The notes under the pieces: model-generated
Database searches by the model: none
The model's input: the letters and a program-made list of their open reading frames with translations, nothing else
What the model was told of the DNA's origin: nothing
Assembly (NCBI GenBank): GCA_012517815.1
Contig: JAAYUF010000147.1
Location: 1-64,000 of the forward strand
Source: Clostridiales bacterium
GTDB taxonomy: Bacteria > Bacillota > Clostridia > Christensenellales > Aristaeellaceae
Direction of reading: 5' to 3'
DNA length: 64,000 bases
Shown: positions 8,291 through 15,361 of the stretch, piece after piece
How positions within the stretch are numbered: the stretch's first letter is position 1
How the letters are laid out: each line of letters begins with the position of its first letter
Translations under genes and position numbers: made by a program

Positions 8291-8318
8291 TTGACTAACC
8301 GATCTGTCTGTGTATACT
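8291..8318 (+). promoter_or_regulatory. Sigma-A promoter of the TasA-like fibre operon
   Basis: TTGACT (8291-8296) and TATACT (8313-8318) are separated by 16 bases. A start near 8325 would place the c-di-GMP riboswitch at the very 5' end of the transcript. No terminator hairpin separates the upstream operon, so read-through from 5187 is also possible. Confidence 0.75.
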
Positions 8319-8334
8319 ATAGATGTCGGCTCAA

Positions 8335-8438
8335 CAGACAAACGTGTCAAGGGCAAAACAGTCGAAAGGCTGTGACGCAAAGCTATAGGGCCTAAGCCTG
8401 AGAGACCGGTCACAGGTATGGCAGCCAGTTTCCACTCC
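8335..8438 (+). promoter_or_regulatory. c-di-GMP-I (GEMM) riboswitch
   Basis: The stretch contains the hallmark pieces of the c-di-GMP-I aptamer in order: GGGCAAA (8350-8357), a short stem closed by a GAAA tetraloop, GACGCAAAGC (8384-8393), the tetraloop-receptor-like TATAGGGCCTAAG, and the 3' strand GGTATGGCAGCC...TTTCC (8416-8432). It lies between a sigma-A promoter and the first fibre gene. The direction of control (on or off) cannot be read safely because the hairpin after it (8439-8460) has no T-run. Rfam model RF01051 would be the decisive test. Confidence 0.88.
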
Positions 8439-8460
8439 TGACGCACGGCCACGTGCGTCA
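8439..8460 (+). other. Hairpin in the expression platform of the riboswitch
   Basis: A perfect nine-base stem (8439-8447 with 8452-8460) with loop GCCA directly follows the aptamer. No U-rich run follows, so it is not a clear intrinsic terminator. It may serve as an alternate pairing partner or an mRNA-stabilising element. The ribosome site (AAGGAG, 8483-8488) lies 22 bases downstream. Confidence 0.5.
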
Positions 8461-8499
8461 AAGTTGAGTCGGTTACAGATTGAAGGAGTGGGAAAAATC

Positions 8500-9042
8500 A
8501 TGAAGAACAAGAAACTGTTGCTGGTCGTATTGGCGCTTGCTATCGTTACCTCTCTGACCGCGGGCACCCTGGCTATCTACACCAAAACCGTTACGATGAC
8601 CGGCCAGGTCGAAGCGAAGAAGTTCGCCTTCACCGCTGACGGCAACATTGAGAACGACGCGGAAGCGATCAATCTGGCCCCGACCGAGTCCATGGACTAC
8701 CTGTTTGTGGTTACGAATCTGGACGGCAAAACGCCCGCGGAAGTACCCCTGAAATACAACGTGGCGATCGACTTCAGCAAGGCCTCCGACAATATGCCGG
8801 GCCTGACGGCTACCCTCTATGAGAAGAAGACCGCGAACGGGGAGTACGAGGTGGTTGCCACCGGCAACAGCACCATCACCTACAACGACGCCACCGAAGC
8901 CAACACGGCCGCGCAGCATGACTACAAGCTGACGCTGACCTGGAGCGGCACCGACAATGATGGCCAGACGGTCGCCGGCACCCAGAAAGTCACTTACGAG
9001 CAGGGCCTGAACGTGACTGTGGCGGCCGAACAGGCAGTCTGA
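8500..9042 (+). CDS. TasA/CalY-like secreted protein, first fibre subunit
   Basis: Secreted protein of 180 residues with a SipW-type signal peptide: KNKKLLLVVLALAIVTSLTAG followed by TLAIYTKT, the GTxAxxT pattern typical of SipW substrates. The mature part is rich in Thr, Ala and Asp, has no Cys, and shows beta-strand-like alternation. It shares two core motifs with the three proteins encoded next: PTESMDYLFVVTN (PG/PT-x4-Y-x-F-x-V-T-N) and YKLTLTW. The start ATG 8500 follows AAGGAG; an in-frame TTG at 8464 has no ribosome site. It is the first gene behind the c-di-GMP riboswitch, and a hairpin follows its stop, so it may be the most abundant product. Family members form extracellular fibres or biofilm matrix. 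Confidence 0.87.
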   Translation: MKNKKLLLVVLALAIVTSLTAGTLAIYTKTVTMTGQVEAKKFAFTADGNIENDAEAINLAPTESMDYLFVVTNLDGKTPAEVPLKYNVAIDFSKASDNMPGLTATLYEKKTANGEYEVVATGNSTITYNDATEANTAAQHDYKLTLTWSGTDNDGQTVAGTQKVTYEQGLNVTVAAEQAV

Positions 9043-9088
9043 TCCGACAAAAAAGCTGATACGCAGCTCATACCGGTGCGGCGCAGCC

Positions 9089-9114
9089 GCCGCGTGGAGT
9101 GATATCCACGCGGC
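9089..9114 (+). other. Intra-operon hairpin after the first fibre gene
   Basis: A perfect ten-base stem (9089-9098 with 9105-9114) with a six-base loop lies between the first and second fibre genes. No T-run follows. It could protect the 3' end of a processed first-gene mRNA or act as a partial attenuator, as often seen where a major subunit is followed by minor ones. Confidence 0.5.
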
Positions 9115-9180
9115 GAGCGTCGCATTCCGGAGTTCACATGAACGGAACGAAACGGGAGTACGAGAGGGGGGAAAGCCGCC

Positions 9181-9723
9181 ATGAAACGCAGTATTCAGAT
9201 TCTGATGCTGTTGCTGCTTGTGCTCACTTCCCTCAACGCCGGGACGCTTGCGATCTACACCAGCACGGTCGATCTGGCTGTGCTGCAAGTATCGGCCAAA
9301 CGGTTCGCGCTGGATGTCAACCAGGGCGGGCAAAGCGAGTTTGACCTGAAGATCGCCCCCGGCGAACTCGTCTCCTATCAGTTCGACGTGTCCAACACCA
9401 ACGCGGACGGCAATGTGTCCGAGGTGGATATGGATCTTCTGGTGGAGGCGGATTTCTCCAATATCCGTTCCACGATCCCCGGGGTGACGGTGCAACTGCT
9501 GCTGTTCGGGGCATCCGGCTATGAAGTGGTTGCCCAGGCGGACGAAGCGGGGCGCCTCGGCTATTCGAAATCCCGGATGTTCACAAGCGGCGAAGCCGCC
9601 GTGCAGCACTTCTCCATCACATTCTACTGGGATAACGGCGAAAGCGCGCGCGCGTTGCTGGAAGGCAGCCGCATCATCCTTCCGTTGACCCTCTATGTAA
9701 AGGGTGTTCAGCATGCAGACTAG
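9181..9723 (+). CDS. TasA/CalY-like secreted protein, second fibre subunit
   Basis: Protein of 180 residues, homologous in layout to the first fibre subunit. The signal peptide is KRSIQILMLLLLVLTSLNAG followed by TLAIYTSTV. The mature part has no Cys and contains the shared motifs APGELVSYQFDVSN and HFSITFYW. The ATG at 9181 is preceded by a run of G (GAGAGGGGGGAAAG). Its last bases overlap the next gene by 11 bases, so translation of the two is probably coupled. It is less Thr-rich and more hydrophobic than the first subunit, suggesting a minor or adaptor role, but this is inference only. Confidence 0.84.
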   Translation: MKRSIQILMLLLLVLTSLNAGTLAIYTSTVDLAVLQVSAKRFALDVNQGGQSEFDLKIAPGELVSYQFDVSNTNADGNVSEVDMDLLVEADFSNIRSTIPGVTVQLLLFGASGYEVVAQADEAGRLGYSKSRMFTSGEAAVQHFSITFYWDNGESARALLEGSRIILPLTLYVKGVQHAD

Positions 9724-10249
9724 AGAGCGTCGTCCGGGAAAACCCCTTCGAATGGTGCTGGTGCTGGCGCTGATCCTCGCCCTATCCATGGCGGGCGTCA
9801 CGCTGGGGCTGTATGTCAAGGAAGTCAAGCTGTTCGGCGACGGATGGATCGGCCCGAAATACTATGCCTTTGAAGTGGACAACAGCGTGACGGACCAGAG
9901 CATCGCTCCGGGGCAGAGCGTGGAGTACACGTTCACCGTTTCCAACCACAATGCCGGAGGAGTCGCGCAGGTGCCCATTCAGGTGTCCATCGAGGCGACG
10001 TACCCGACATCGCTTGCGGATACCGGGAACATTCTGGCACAGCTGTATCGCGGGAGCGATCTGCTGGCCGAGTCGGGCTCGGGCTCGCTTTCCTGCGCGG
10101 GCGCGGTTCTGCCGGAAAACACTTCGACGACCCATTCCTACACGCTGAAGCTGACCTGGCAAAACGCGGATATCGTACACCTGGGCGACGTCAAGTTCGC
10201 ATCGTTTGATGCGTCGCAGATCAGCATCCGGGTTTCCGGGTACCAGTAA
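9713..10249 (+). CDS. TasA/CalY-like secreted protein, third fibre subunit
   Basis: Protein of 178 residues with a longer basic N-terminus (QTRERRPGKPLR) before the hydrophobic core MVLVLALILALSMAG and VTLGLYVKEV, a SipW-like cleavage region. Shared family motifs are APGQSVEYTFTVSN and YTLKLTW. One Cys is present (SLSCAGAV), unlike its neighbours. ATG 9713 was chosen over an in-frame GTG at 9704; AAAGGGTG lies just upstream. The start lies within the upstream gene, pointing to coupled translation. Seventy bases separate it from the fourth subunit gene. Confidence 0.82.
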   Translation: MQTRERRPGKPLRMVLVLALILALSMAGVTLGLYVKEVKLFGDGWIGPKYYAFEVDNSVTDQSIAPGQSVEYTFTVSNHNAGGVAQVPIQVSIEATYPTSLADTGNILAQLYRGSDLLAESGSGSLSCAGAVLPENTSTTHSYTLKLTWQNADIVHLGDVKFASFDASQISIRVSGYQ

Positions 10250-10320
10250 CCCGGCGCTTCGGAGTCCCGGAAACGCCGATGCAGGAATTTTGCTGATAAA
10301 AGAAGAAAGGAGGTTATGCT

Positions 10321-10878
10321 GTGAAGAAGTCCTGGTTGCCGCTGATCCTGATTGCAATGCTGATCGTTGCCATGACGTCGGGTTCCGTTGCGCTGTACAG
10401 TCGGACGGAAGCCCTGCGCGGGCAGCTCTATACGAAGATATTCCTGTTCAAGGGATATGAAAAAAGTACCAGCTACGAGTTCGGCCTGGGTGGATTGGCG
10501 CTGGAACCGGGACAGGGCGAGCAAGAGCTGTACCGCTTTTCGATCACCAATGCACAGGATGCCTCCAACATCAGCGATTACGATATGACCGTCAGCATCG
10601 CTTCCAGCGGCATGGCGGCCGCCGCATCGGCCATGAACGGATTGACGTTCTACCTGTACGACGTAAGTTCGGAAAGCGGAACGCCCGTGGCGACGGTATC
10701 GGGCAGCGAACTGAGCTACGGCAGTGTCCAGTTCCGGGCTGGAACCGCTAAAACCCTCGAATACAAGATTACGGCTAAATGGGCCGACCAGGGCGACAGC
10801 GCGGCGCAAACAGCGCTGGCTGCCAGCGGACAGTCATTTCCCGTGAAAATCGTGCTCACGTCGTCGGCGGATATCTGA
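10321..10878 (+). CDS. TasA/CalY-like secreted protein, fourth fibre subunit
   Basis: Protein of 185 residues starting at GTG 10321, which is preceded by an excellent AAAGGAGG site; the nearby ATG at 10316 is out of frame. The signal peptide [20 protein letters not shown] is followed by [10 protein letters not shown], a variant of the SipW cleavage context. The family motifs appear as [16 protein letters not shown] and YKITAKW. The mature protein is rich in Ser, Ala and Gly and has no Cys. It is the most divergent of the four paralogues at the N-terminus of the mature part ([16 protein letters not shown]). Confidence 0.82.
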   Translation: MKKSWLPLILIAMLIVAMTSGSVALYSRTEALRGQLYTKIFLFKGYEKSTSYEFGLGGLALEPGQGEQELYRFSITNAQDASNISDYDMTVSIASSGMAAAASAMNGLTFYLYDVSSESGTPVATVSGSELSYGSVQFRAGTAKTLEYKITAKWADQGDSAAQTALAASGQSFPVKIVLTSSADI

Positions 10879-10912
10879 ACAAAGCACTCAACACTCCGGA
10901 AGGAGCCAGCCT

Positions 10913-12088
10913 ATGAACGCTCCCAACCGAAAGCGGGCCATCAGGAAGCAAATCGCCCTTTTGCTGGCGGTCTGCTTTGCCGTGACTTTCGGATCGGGAG
11001 CTGTGGGCGCCTATTTCTCCAGCCGGACGCTGAACCTGCAACTCCGGCCGGATCTAAGCACGGTACCAACCCCGACGCCTTCCCCGACGCCCACGCCTAC
11101 GCCCACCCCGACGCCTACACCAACACCGACACCCACTCCGACGCCAACCCCCACTCCTACACCGACGCCTACGCCTACGCCTACGCCTACGGTGGCTCCC
11201 GGTAACGGGCTTGTTTTCAGCAATCAGTGTACTTTCGTTCGCGCGGACTGGAACACTGCCTATAACGGCAATTTTACGAGCATCAACATGACGGTGGACA
11301 ACGTGAAGCACACGATGCATTTCAATGTTGTGTTCACCGTCCCCAACGGCCATACGCAGCAGGAACTGACAAACAACCGATACTGGTTTGGCGGTTTCTA
11401 TATCCGGGTTTCCGGAAAGAATACCTATAACGGCAGCATTTCACTGGCAGGCAACCATAGCAACAACAACGGCTACGGCATGGCTCAACTGCAAAACGTG
11501 AGCCTGGCCGCCGGCGCCAGCAGCGATGATATTCTGGTCTACTTCTACGGCTATAACTGGTCGATACCGACCTATAACCCCAATGGGAACACGGTGGTGC
11601 TGGAAGCCAACAGATCCTACACCAACGTAGGGGTGAGCGTCAACCGCGCGCCGTGGTACTATATGGAAAAATATACGCAAACCGCAACCATCACGCTGGT
11701 TTTGCCCAGCCAGGTGGCAACGCCGACACCTTCGCCGACGGCGACGCCCACGCCTACGCCCACGCCTACACCCACGCCCACGCCGACCCCGACCCCAACC
11801 CCGACACCTACGCCGACGGAAACACCGACGCCCACGCCGTCGCCGACTTCCACCTACACACCGACGCCTGCGCCTACGGATACGCCCACTCCGGAACCGA
11901 CCGTGACCGATACGCCGACCACAGACCCGACGGCCAACGCCGATCTGCTCATGGCGCCTGCCGCTATGCTGATGGCGGCGGACACATCGGACACCGCTCC
12001 GGACACGGAGGAAACCGCAACGCCAACCCCGGCGCCGACCGATGCCCCGACCGAACCGCCGACAGAGAATGCCGCGAGTCCGCCGTAA
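10913..12088 (+). CDS. Secreted Thr-Pro-rich protein with a central beta-rich domain
   Basis: Protein of 391 residues, last gene of the fibre operon. The N-terminus ([18 protein letters not shown] then AVGAYFSS) is again SipW-like. Residues about 51-92 are a (Pro-Thr) repeat; about 93-267 form a compact Asn/Tyr/Gly-rich domain ([17 protein letters not shown] to [11 protein letters not shown]) that resembles a binding or beta-sandwich module but that I cannot name; about 269-345 are a second Pro-Thr linker; the tail is acidic and Thr-Pro-rich. No LPXTG or transmembrane anchor is visible. GGAAGGAG precedes the start. Such linkers normally project a binding module through the cell wall and may be glycosylated. 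A strong terminator follows, so this closes the operon. Confidence 0.8.
   Translation: MNAPNRKRAIRKQIALLLAVCFAVTFGSGAVGAYFSSRTLNLQLRPDLSTVPTPTPSPTPTPTPTPTPTPTPTPTPTPTPTPTPTPTPTPTPTVAPGNGLVFSNQCTFVRADWNTAYNGNFTSINMTVDNVKHTMHFNVVFTVPNGHTQQELTNNRYWFGGFYIRVSGKNTYNGSISLAGNHSNNNGYGMAQLQNVSLAAGASSDDILVYFYGYNWSIPTYNPNGNTVVLEANRSYTNVGVSVNRAPWYYMEKYTQTATITLVLPSQVATPTPSPTATPTPTPTPTPTPTPTPTPTPTPTPTETPTPTPSPTSTYTPTPAPTDTPTPEPTVTDTPTTDPTANADLLMAPAAMLMAADTSDTAPDTEETATPTPAPTDAPTEPPTENAASPP
11065..11191 (+). repeat. Hexanucleotide Pro-Thr repeat, first block
   Basis: Degenerate tandem ACGCCT/ACCCCG-type hexamers encode about 20 Pro-Thr pairs in the secreted protein. Synonymous changes break up the array. Such runs are prone to length variation by slippage. 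Confidence 0.8.
11717..11898 (+). repeat. Hexanucleotide Pro-Thr repeat, second block
   Basis: A second array of CCNACN hexamers encodes the C-terminal Pro-Thr linker, with occasional Ser, Ala, Glu and Asp codons toward its end. Confidence 0.75.
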
Positions 12089-12112
12089 CCCAATGAATCG
12101 CAACCGCCATAG

Positions 12113-12153
12113 AGCCTGCCGCATTCGGAATCGATGCGGCAGGCTGTTTGTTT
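12113..12153 (+). terminator. Intrinsic terminator of the fibre operon
   Basis: A perfect 12-base stem (12113-12124 with 12134-12145) with a nine-base loop is followed by GTTTGTTTG. It starts 24 bases after the stop of the Thr-Pro-rich gene. Confidence 0.85.
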
Positions 12154-12233
12154 GCGCCAAACAACGGACGGCTTGCGCCGGGGCGGGGATACGGCCGAAT
12201 TGGAGAAATGAGCCGCTTTGCCCGAAATGTGTT

Positions 12234-12262
12234 TTGCGGTTTGCAGCGGTTCGCGGTATAAT
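12234..12262 (+). promoter_or_regulatory. Sigma-A promoter of the C39-like gene
   Basis: TTGCGG (12234-12239) and TATAAT (12257-12262) with a 17-base spacer lie about 40 bases before the start codon at 12304. Confidence 0.65.
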
Positions 12263-12303
12263 CAGATAAACCACATGATTCCTGTGAAGCGAGGTGCCGC
12301 CGC

Positions 12304-12942
12304 ATGATGATATCCGTTTCCCGGCCGGAATTCCTGTGCATTACGGATGATCAGTCAGGCACAGCCAGCTATGGCGGCGATCAGGCCTGGTATGCCGAGG
12401 AATGGAACCGTATGTCGGGCTGCGGGCCGACCTGCGCGGCGAACGTAACCGCCTATCTGGCAAGGACGCGCCCCGGCCTGCGAACGCTCTACCCTGGCGA
12501 TGCCATGACAAAGCGCCTGTTCGCACAGCACATGGAAGAGATGTTCCGCTTTGTGACGCCCGGCGCGATGGGCCTGAACCGGCTGGACATGTTCATCGAG
12601 GGGATGGAGCGGTTTGCGGCCTCCCGCGGGGTGCGGCTCATCGCGCATGTGTTTGAGGTGTCCGGCAACATGCGAAGGGACCGGCCGCCCGCCGACGCGC
12701 TGACGGCGTTCGTGCGCGAAGGCTTGGAAGCGGATTGTCCGCTGGCTTTTCTGAACCTCACGAACGGGCGCGTTAAAAACCTGCAATCCTGGCACTGGAT
12801 TACGGTTACGGCCGCGGAAGCGGGCGAAGGTACCCTCGTCGCCACGGCGAGCGACGAGGGCAAGGATATCCGCCTGGACCTGCGGCTATGGTATCTTTCC
12901 ACGCGGATGCACGGCGGGTTGATCTACTATACGGAACCTTAG
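12304..12942 (+). CDS. Putative papain-fold (C39-like) cysteine peptidase-like protein
   Basis: Protein of 212 residues without a signal peptide or membrane segment. MSGCGPTCAANVTAYLA (about 38-54) looks like the nucleophile helix of C39-type papain-fold proteins, with the CGPT motif and a following helix. QSWHWITVTAA (about 161-171) would supply the His, and TASDEGKD after it a possible Asp/Asn. I infer a papain-like fold, not a proven protease; bacteriocin-processing C39 domains are fused to transporters, which this is not. GCGAGGTG precedes the start. It has its own promoter just after the fibre operon terminator, so functional linkage to the fibres is possible but not shown. Confidence 0.65.
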   Translation: MMISVSRPEFLCITDDQSGTASYGGDQAWYAEEWNRMSGCGPTCAANVTAYLARTRPGLRTLYPGDAMTKRLFAQHMEEMFRFVTPGAMGLNRLDMFIEGMERFAASRGVRLIAHVFEVSGNMRRDRPPADALTAFVREGLEADCPLAFLNLTNGRVKNLQSWHWITVTAAEAGEGTLVATASDEGKDIRLDLRLWYLSTRMHGGLIYYTEP

Positions 12943-12963
12943 CGCTGGATACGATTTCAGTCC

Positions 12964-13093
12964 ATGAGCGCATTAAAGCGCACGAGCCATTTTCTGCCTT
13001 GAAGAGGGGCGGAAGCGATGGCGCCGCGGCATGGAGCTTTCACGACGAAGCCATGGGAGAAAAGCGCCGAAAGACGGAAGCGTTCCTGCTTTG
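12964..13093 (+). repeat. Dispersed intergenic repeat, copy A
   Basis: About 130 bases that align with 32363-32500 and 46730-46862 in the same orientation. Shared blocks in order are GCGCACGAGC, GGGG then GGAAGCGA-GGCGC, a CTTTCaCG segment, GGAGAA-A-CGCCG, and GGAAGCGTTCCTG. It lies between the C39-like gene and tRNA-Trp. No coding function is evident. Confidence 0.6.
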
Positions 13094-13194
13094 AAACCGG
13101 ATTCCTTTTGCAAACAGGAAATGAAGGATGCTGCAGGAGCAGGCTTCCGATACGGCCGGAGGCCTGCTCCCGGTTCATCTGCGGATAGCTGGAC

Positions 13195-13232
13195 GAAAAA
13201 AACGAGCCGCCTGAACGAATCAAAGCAGCCCG
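13195..13232 (-). terminator. Terminator of tRNA-Trp
   Basis: Read on the minus strand, CGGGCTGCTT pairs with AGGCGGCTCG (three G-U pairs) around a ten-base loop and is followed by seven T. It begins six bases after the tRNA CCA end. Confidence 0.7.
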
Positions 13233-13237
13233 CTTTT

Positions 13238-13311
13238 TGGCAGGGGCAGAAGGACTCGAACCCTCAACAAAGGTTTTGGAGACCCACGTGTTACCATTAC
13301 ACCATGCCCCT
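13238..13311 (-). tRNA. tRNA-Trp (anticodon CCA)
   Basis: On the minus strand the acceptor AGGGGCA (from 13311) pairs with TGCCCCT, followed by discriminator G and an encoded CCA (13238-13240). The D arm has GGTGTAATGGTAAC, the anticodon loop CTCCAAA gives CCA (13277-13279), and the T arm has GGTTCGAGTCC. All arms fold as a normal tRNA of 74 bases. Confidence 0.96.
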
Positions 13312-13327
13312 TCGGAACACAAACGAA

Positions 13328-13356
13328 AGTATAACTGATTTACGGTTGCTTGTCAA
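13328..13356 (-). promoter_or_regulatory. Sigma-A promoter of tRNA-Trp
   Basis: TTGACA (13351-13356) and TATACT (13328-13333) on the minus strand with a 17-base spacer, ending 17 bases upstream of the mature tRNA 5' end. This is a strong consensus promoter. Confidence 0.85.
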
Positions 13357-13631
13357 GCGATCCGCCCAAATTTGCGCAGAGGATTCGCAACACAATCATT
13401 GCATTCGGAGCGACAGGCAAGAACCGAATGCGTCGCGATGCGCGCAAAGGGAATCCTCCTGAGACAGGACGCGGCTTCCGCCGAACACCGCGCGAGTATA
13501 CGCGCACGGATGAAGGGCTTTCGCGCGGTTACGTCATGCAAAGAATGTAACAGAGCCCGTAAATCGGGAGCCTTACCCGACAGATTGAAGCGTCTATCAG
13601 CCGAAAATCGGTACCATGGGAAACCAGACGA

Positions 13632-13660
13632 TTGACATGTGGAAGGAAATACGCTAGAAT
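13632..13660 (+). promoter_or_regulatory. Sigma-A promoter of the HD-GYP gene
   Basis: TTGACA (13632-13637) and TAGAAT (13655-13660) with a 17-base spacer. It leaves a leader of about 105 bases before the GTG start at 13774; no c-di-GMP aptamer motif is present in that leader. Confidence 0.8.
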
Positions 13661-13773
13661 ACAGCCAGTGGTTACATCAACCATATAATTCCATACTGGT
13701 GCAACCATCCCAACCTCGTTCACCGACACAACTGTGCAAACTGGCGGGTGATCGTGTTTTGGAGGGATGATGA

Positions 13774-14775
13774 GTGGATCAATCATCAATACGACAGATA
13801 ACAGACGCGTTGCTGGAACAGCTGCCAATCGGGGTGATCCTGACCAACGTTTCCGGAGATATGGTATTTATCAATCGAGCCGCGGAAATCATCCGCAAGG
13901 TACGCCGGGACGACCTGCTCGGCCACAACGTGCTGTTTTGCCATCAGGAAAAATCCCAGCCCAATGTCAGGCGAGCGCTGGACCATATCATCGAAAAGCC
14001 GGAAAGCACGTTCCGGCGGATGGTGGAGGACACGGCCAACGGAAAAACCTACGTTAACACCTACGTGGGGCTTATGGACGCCCAACGTCAACCCATCGGG
14101 CTGGCGGTGCTTTCGGAGGACGTAACCGAGAAGCGTAAATTGGAAATCGAACGCGCCAACAACTACCGCATCATGCAGGAGACGGGGGACAGCCTGCGCG
14201 TAAAATACCACGAGCTGCTCATGGCTTCGCTGGAGTCCATCGCGAAGATGCTGGAAAAACGCGACCTGTACACCCGCAACCACTCGGTGAACGTATGCGC
14301 TTATTCGCTGAAAATGTATGAGCAACGCTACGGAATCGGCAGCGATTACAACGCGGTGCGAACCGCGGCGATGCTGCACGACATCGGCAAAATCGGCATT
14401 CCGGATGAAATTCTGCACAAAGCGTCCCGGCTCAGCCCCGAGGAATTTGATATCATTAAGCGGCACAGCGTCATCGCGGAGGAGATTCTCAAACCGCTGG
14501 ACGCAGGGAGCAACATCTCAACCATTGTGCGCCACCATCACGAGCATTTTGATGGCAGCGGCTATCCCGACGGCCTCTCGGAGGACAGGATTCCGATGGT
14601 TTCCCGGATCATCGCGATTGCGGACGCATACGACGCCATGCATTCCGACCGGCCGTACCGCAAAGCGCTGCCGTTGCAGCACTGCCTGGAGGAAGTGGAG
14701 CATAACGCGGGCAAACAGTTCGATCCCGAATGGTCGCAGGTATTTCTGGAGCTTGCCAGCACAGGCAGCCTGTAA
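13774..14775 (+). CDS. PAS domain / HD-GYP c-di-GMP phosphodiesterase
   Basis: Cytoplasmic protein of 333 residues. An N-terminal PAS domain (about 8-120) carries FCHQEKS (Cys56-His57), a CH motif seen in a subgroup of PAS domains that may bind haem or a metal. A coiled linker follows, then an HD-GYP domain: HD at 202-203 (LHDIGKIG), HHHEHFDGSGYP with GYP at 263-265, and IIAIADAYDAM. HD-GYP proteins hydrolyse c-di-GMP to pGpG or GMP with a di- or tri-iron/manganese centre; all metal ligands that can be judged by eye are present. The start is GTG 13774 after GGAGGGATGATGA. It lies 1.6 kb beyond the c-di-GMP-riboswitch fibre operon, so it could tune the same signal. Confidence 0.9.
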   Translation: MDQSSIRQITDALLEQLPIGVILTNVSGDMVFINRAAEIIRKVRRDDLLGHNVLFCHQEKSQPNVRRALDHIIEKPESTFRRMVEDTANGKTYVNTYVGLMDAQRQPIGLAVLSEDVTEKRKLEIERANNYRIMQETGDSLRVKYHELLMASLESIAKMLEKRDLYTRNHSVNVCAYSLKMYEQRYGIGSDYNAVRTAAMLHDIGKIGIPDEILHKASRLSPEEFDIIKRHSVIAEEILKPLDAGSNISTIVRHHHEHFDGSGYPDGLSEDRIPMVSRIIAIADAYDAMHSDRPYRKALPLQHCLEEVEHNAGKQFDPEWSQVFLELASTGSL

Positions 14776-14803
14776 GGGAACGATCGCGCGGTTTTTCGGC
14801 GTT

Positions 14804-15361
14804 TTACAGATTGAGCGCGACGCCCAGCACGGCGCCGACCGCTATATAGAGAATCGGGTGGAGTTTCTGGAGCGGCTTGAATTGCTGCACCGTAAAAAAG
14901 CACAGGAACAGCACGAACGCCAGCCACTGAAACTGAGCGACGCCATCGGTTGTATGCACGACGGACGCCCACAGCACCGAGAACCCGGCCGCGGCGATCA
15001 GCCCCGTTACGGCAGGGTGTAGCCCCCGCAACCCTCCGGCAACCCTGCGGTTGTCCCGGAAGGAGTCCACAATGCGCACGATGATCAGGATTACCAGATA
15101 CGACGGCAGTATCAGCGAGAATGTAGCGACGATCGCGCCGGGTATACCCGCCACATGAAAGCCGGCAAAGCTCGCCATGTTCACGCCAATCGGCCCGGGG
15201 GTCGATTCGGAGATGGCGATCATGTTCATCAGCTGATCCAGCGTGAACCAGTCCGGGTGCGCGCGGGACATTTCCATCAGGTAGGGGAGCGTCGCCAGGC
15301 CGCCGCCGATAGCAAACAGACCGGCTTTAAAAAACTCATACGCCAGCAACAGGTATGTCAC
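14804..15361 (-). CDS. Chromate transporter family protein, half-size (ChrA type)
   Basis: Membrane protein of 185 residues, one ChrA domain with about six hydrophobic segments. Diagnostic motifs are KAGLFAIGGGLATLPYL near the N-terminus and ESTPGPIGVNMASFAGF in the middle. Such half-size proteins come as pairs that insert in opposite topology. It starts at GTG 15361, overlapping the stop of its partner by four bases (GTGA). The name reflects the family; chromate export is not the likely natural role in an anaerobe, and sulfate or other oxyanion transport is possible. Confidence 0.88.
   Translation of the reverse strand: MTYLLLAYEFFKAGLFAIGGGLATLPYLMEMSRAHPDWFTLDQLMNMIAISESTPGPIGVNMASFAGFHVAGIPGAIVATFSLILPSYLVILIIVRIVDSFRDNRRVAGGLRGLHPAVTGLIAAAGFSVLWASVVHTTDGVAQFQWLAFVLFLCFFTVQQFKPLQKLHPILYIAVGAVLGVALNL

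Noticed and set aside
8439-8460. Hairpin after the riboswitch as an intrinsic terminator
   Set aside because: The stem is good but no U-rich run follows, so I list it as an expression-platform hairpin only.
11065-11191. Short-period repeats as a CRISPR array
   Set aside because: Period is six bases, in frame, and encodes Pro-Thr; there are no spacers and no cas genes anywhere in the window.
11441-12274. Long minus-strand open frames across the Thr-Pro-rich gene
   Set aside because: They encode Arg-Gly or Val-Gly runs that mirror the Pro-Thr hexamer repeats on the other strand. No ribosome site or protein features support them.
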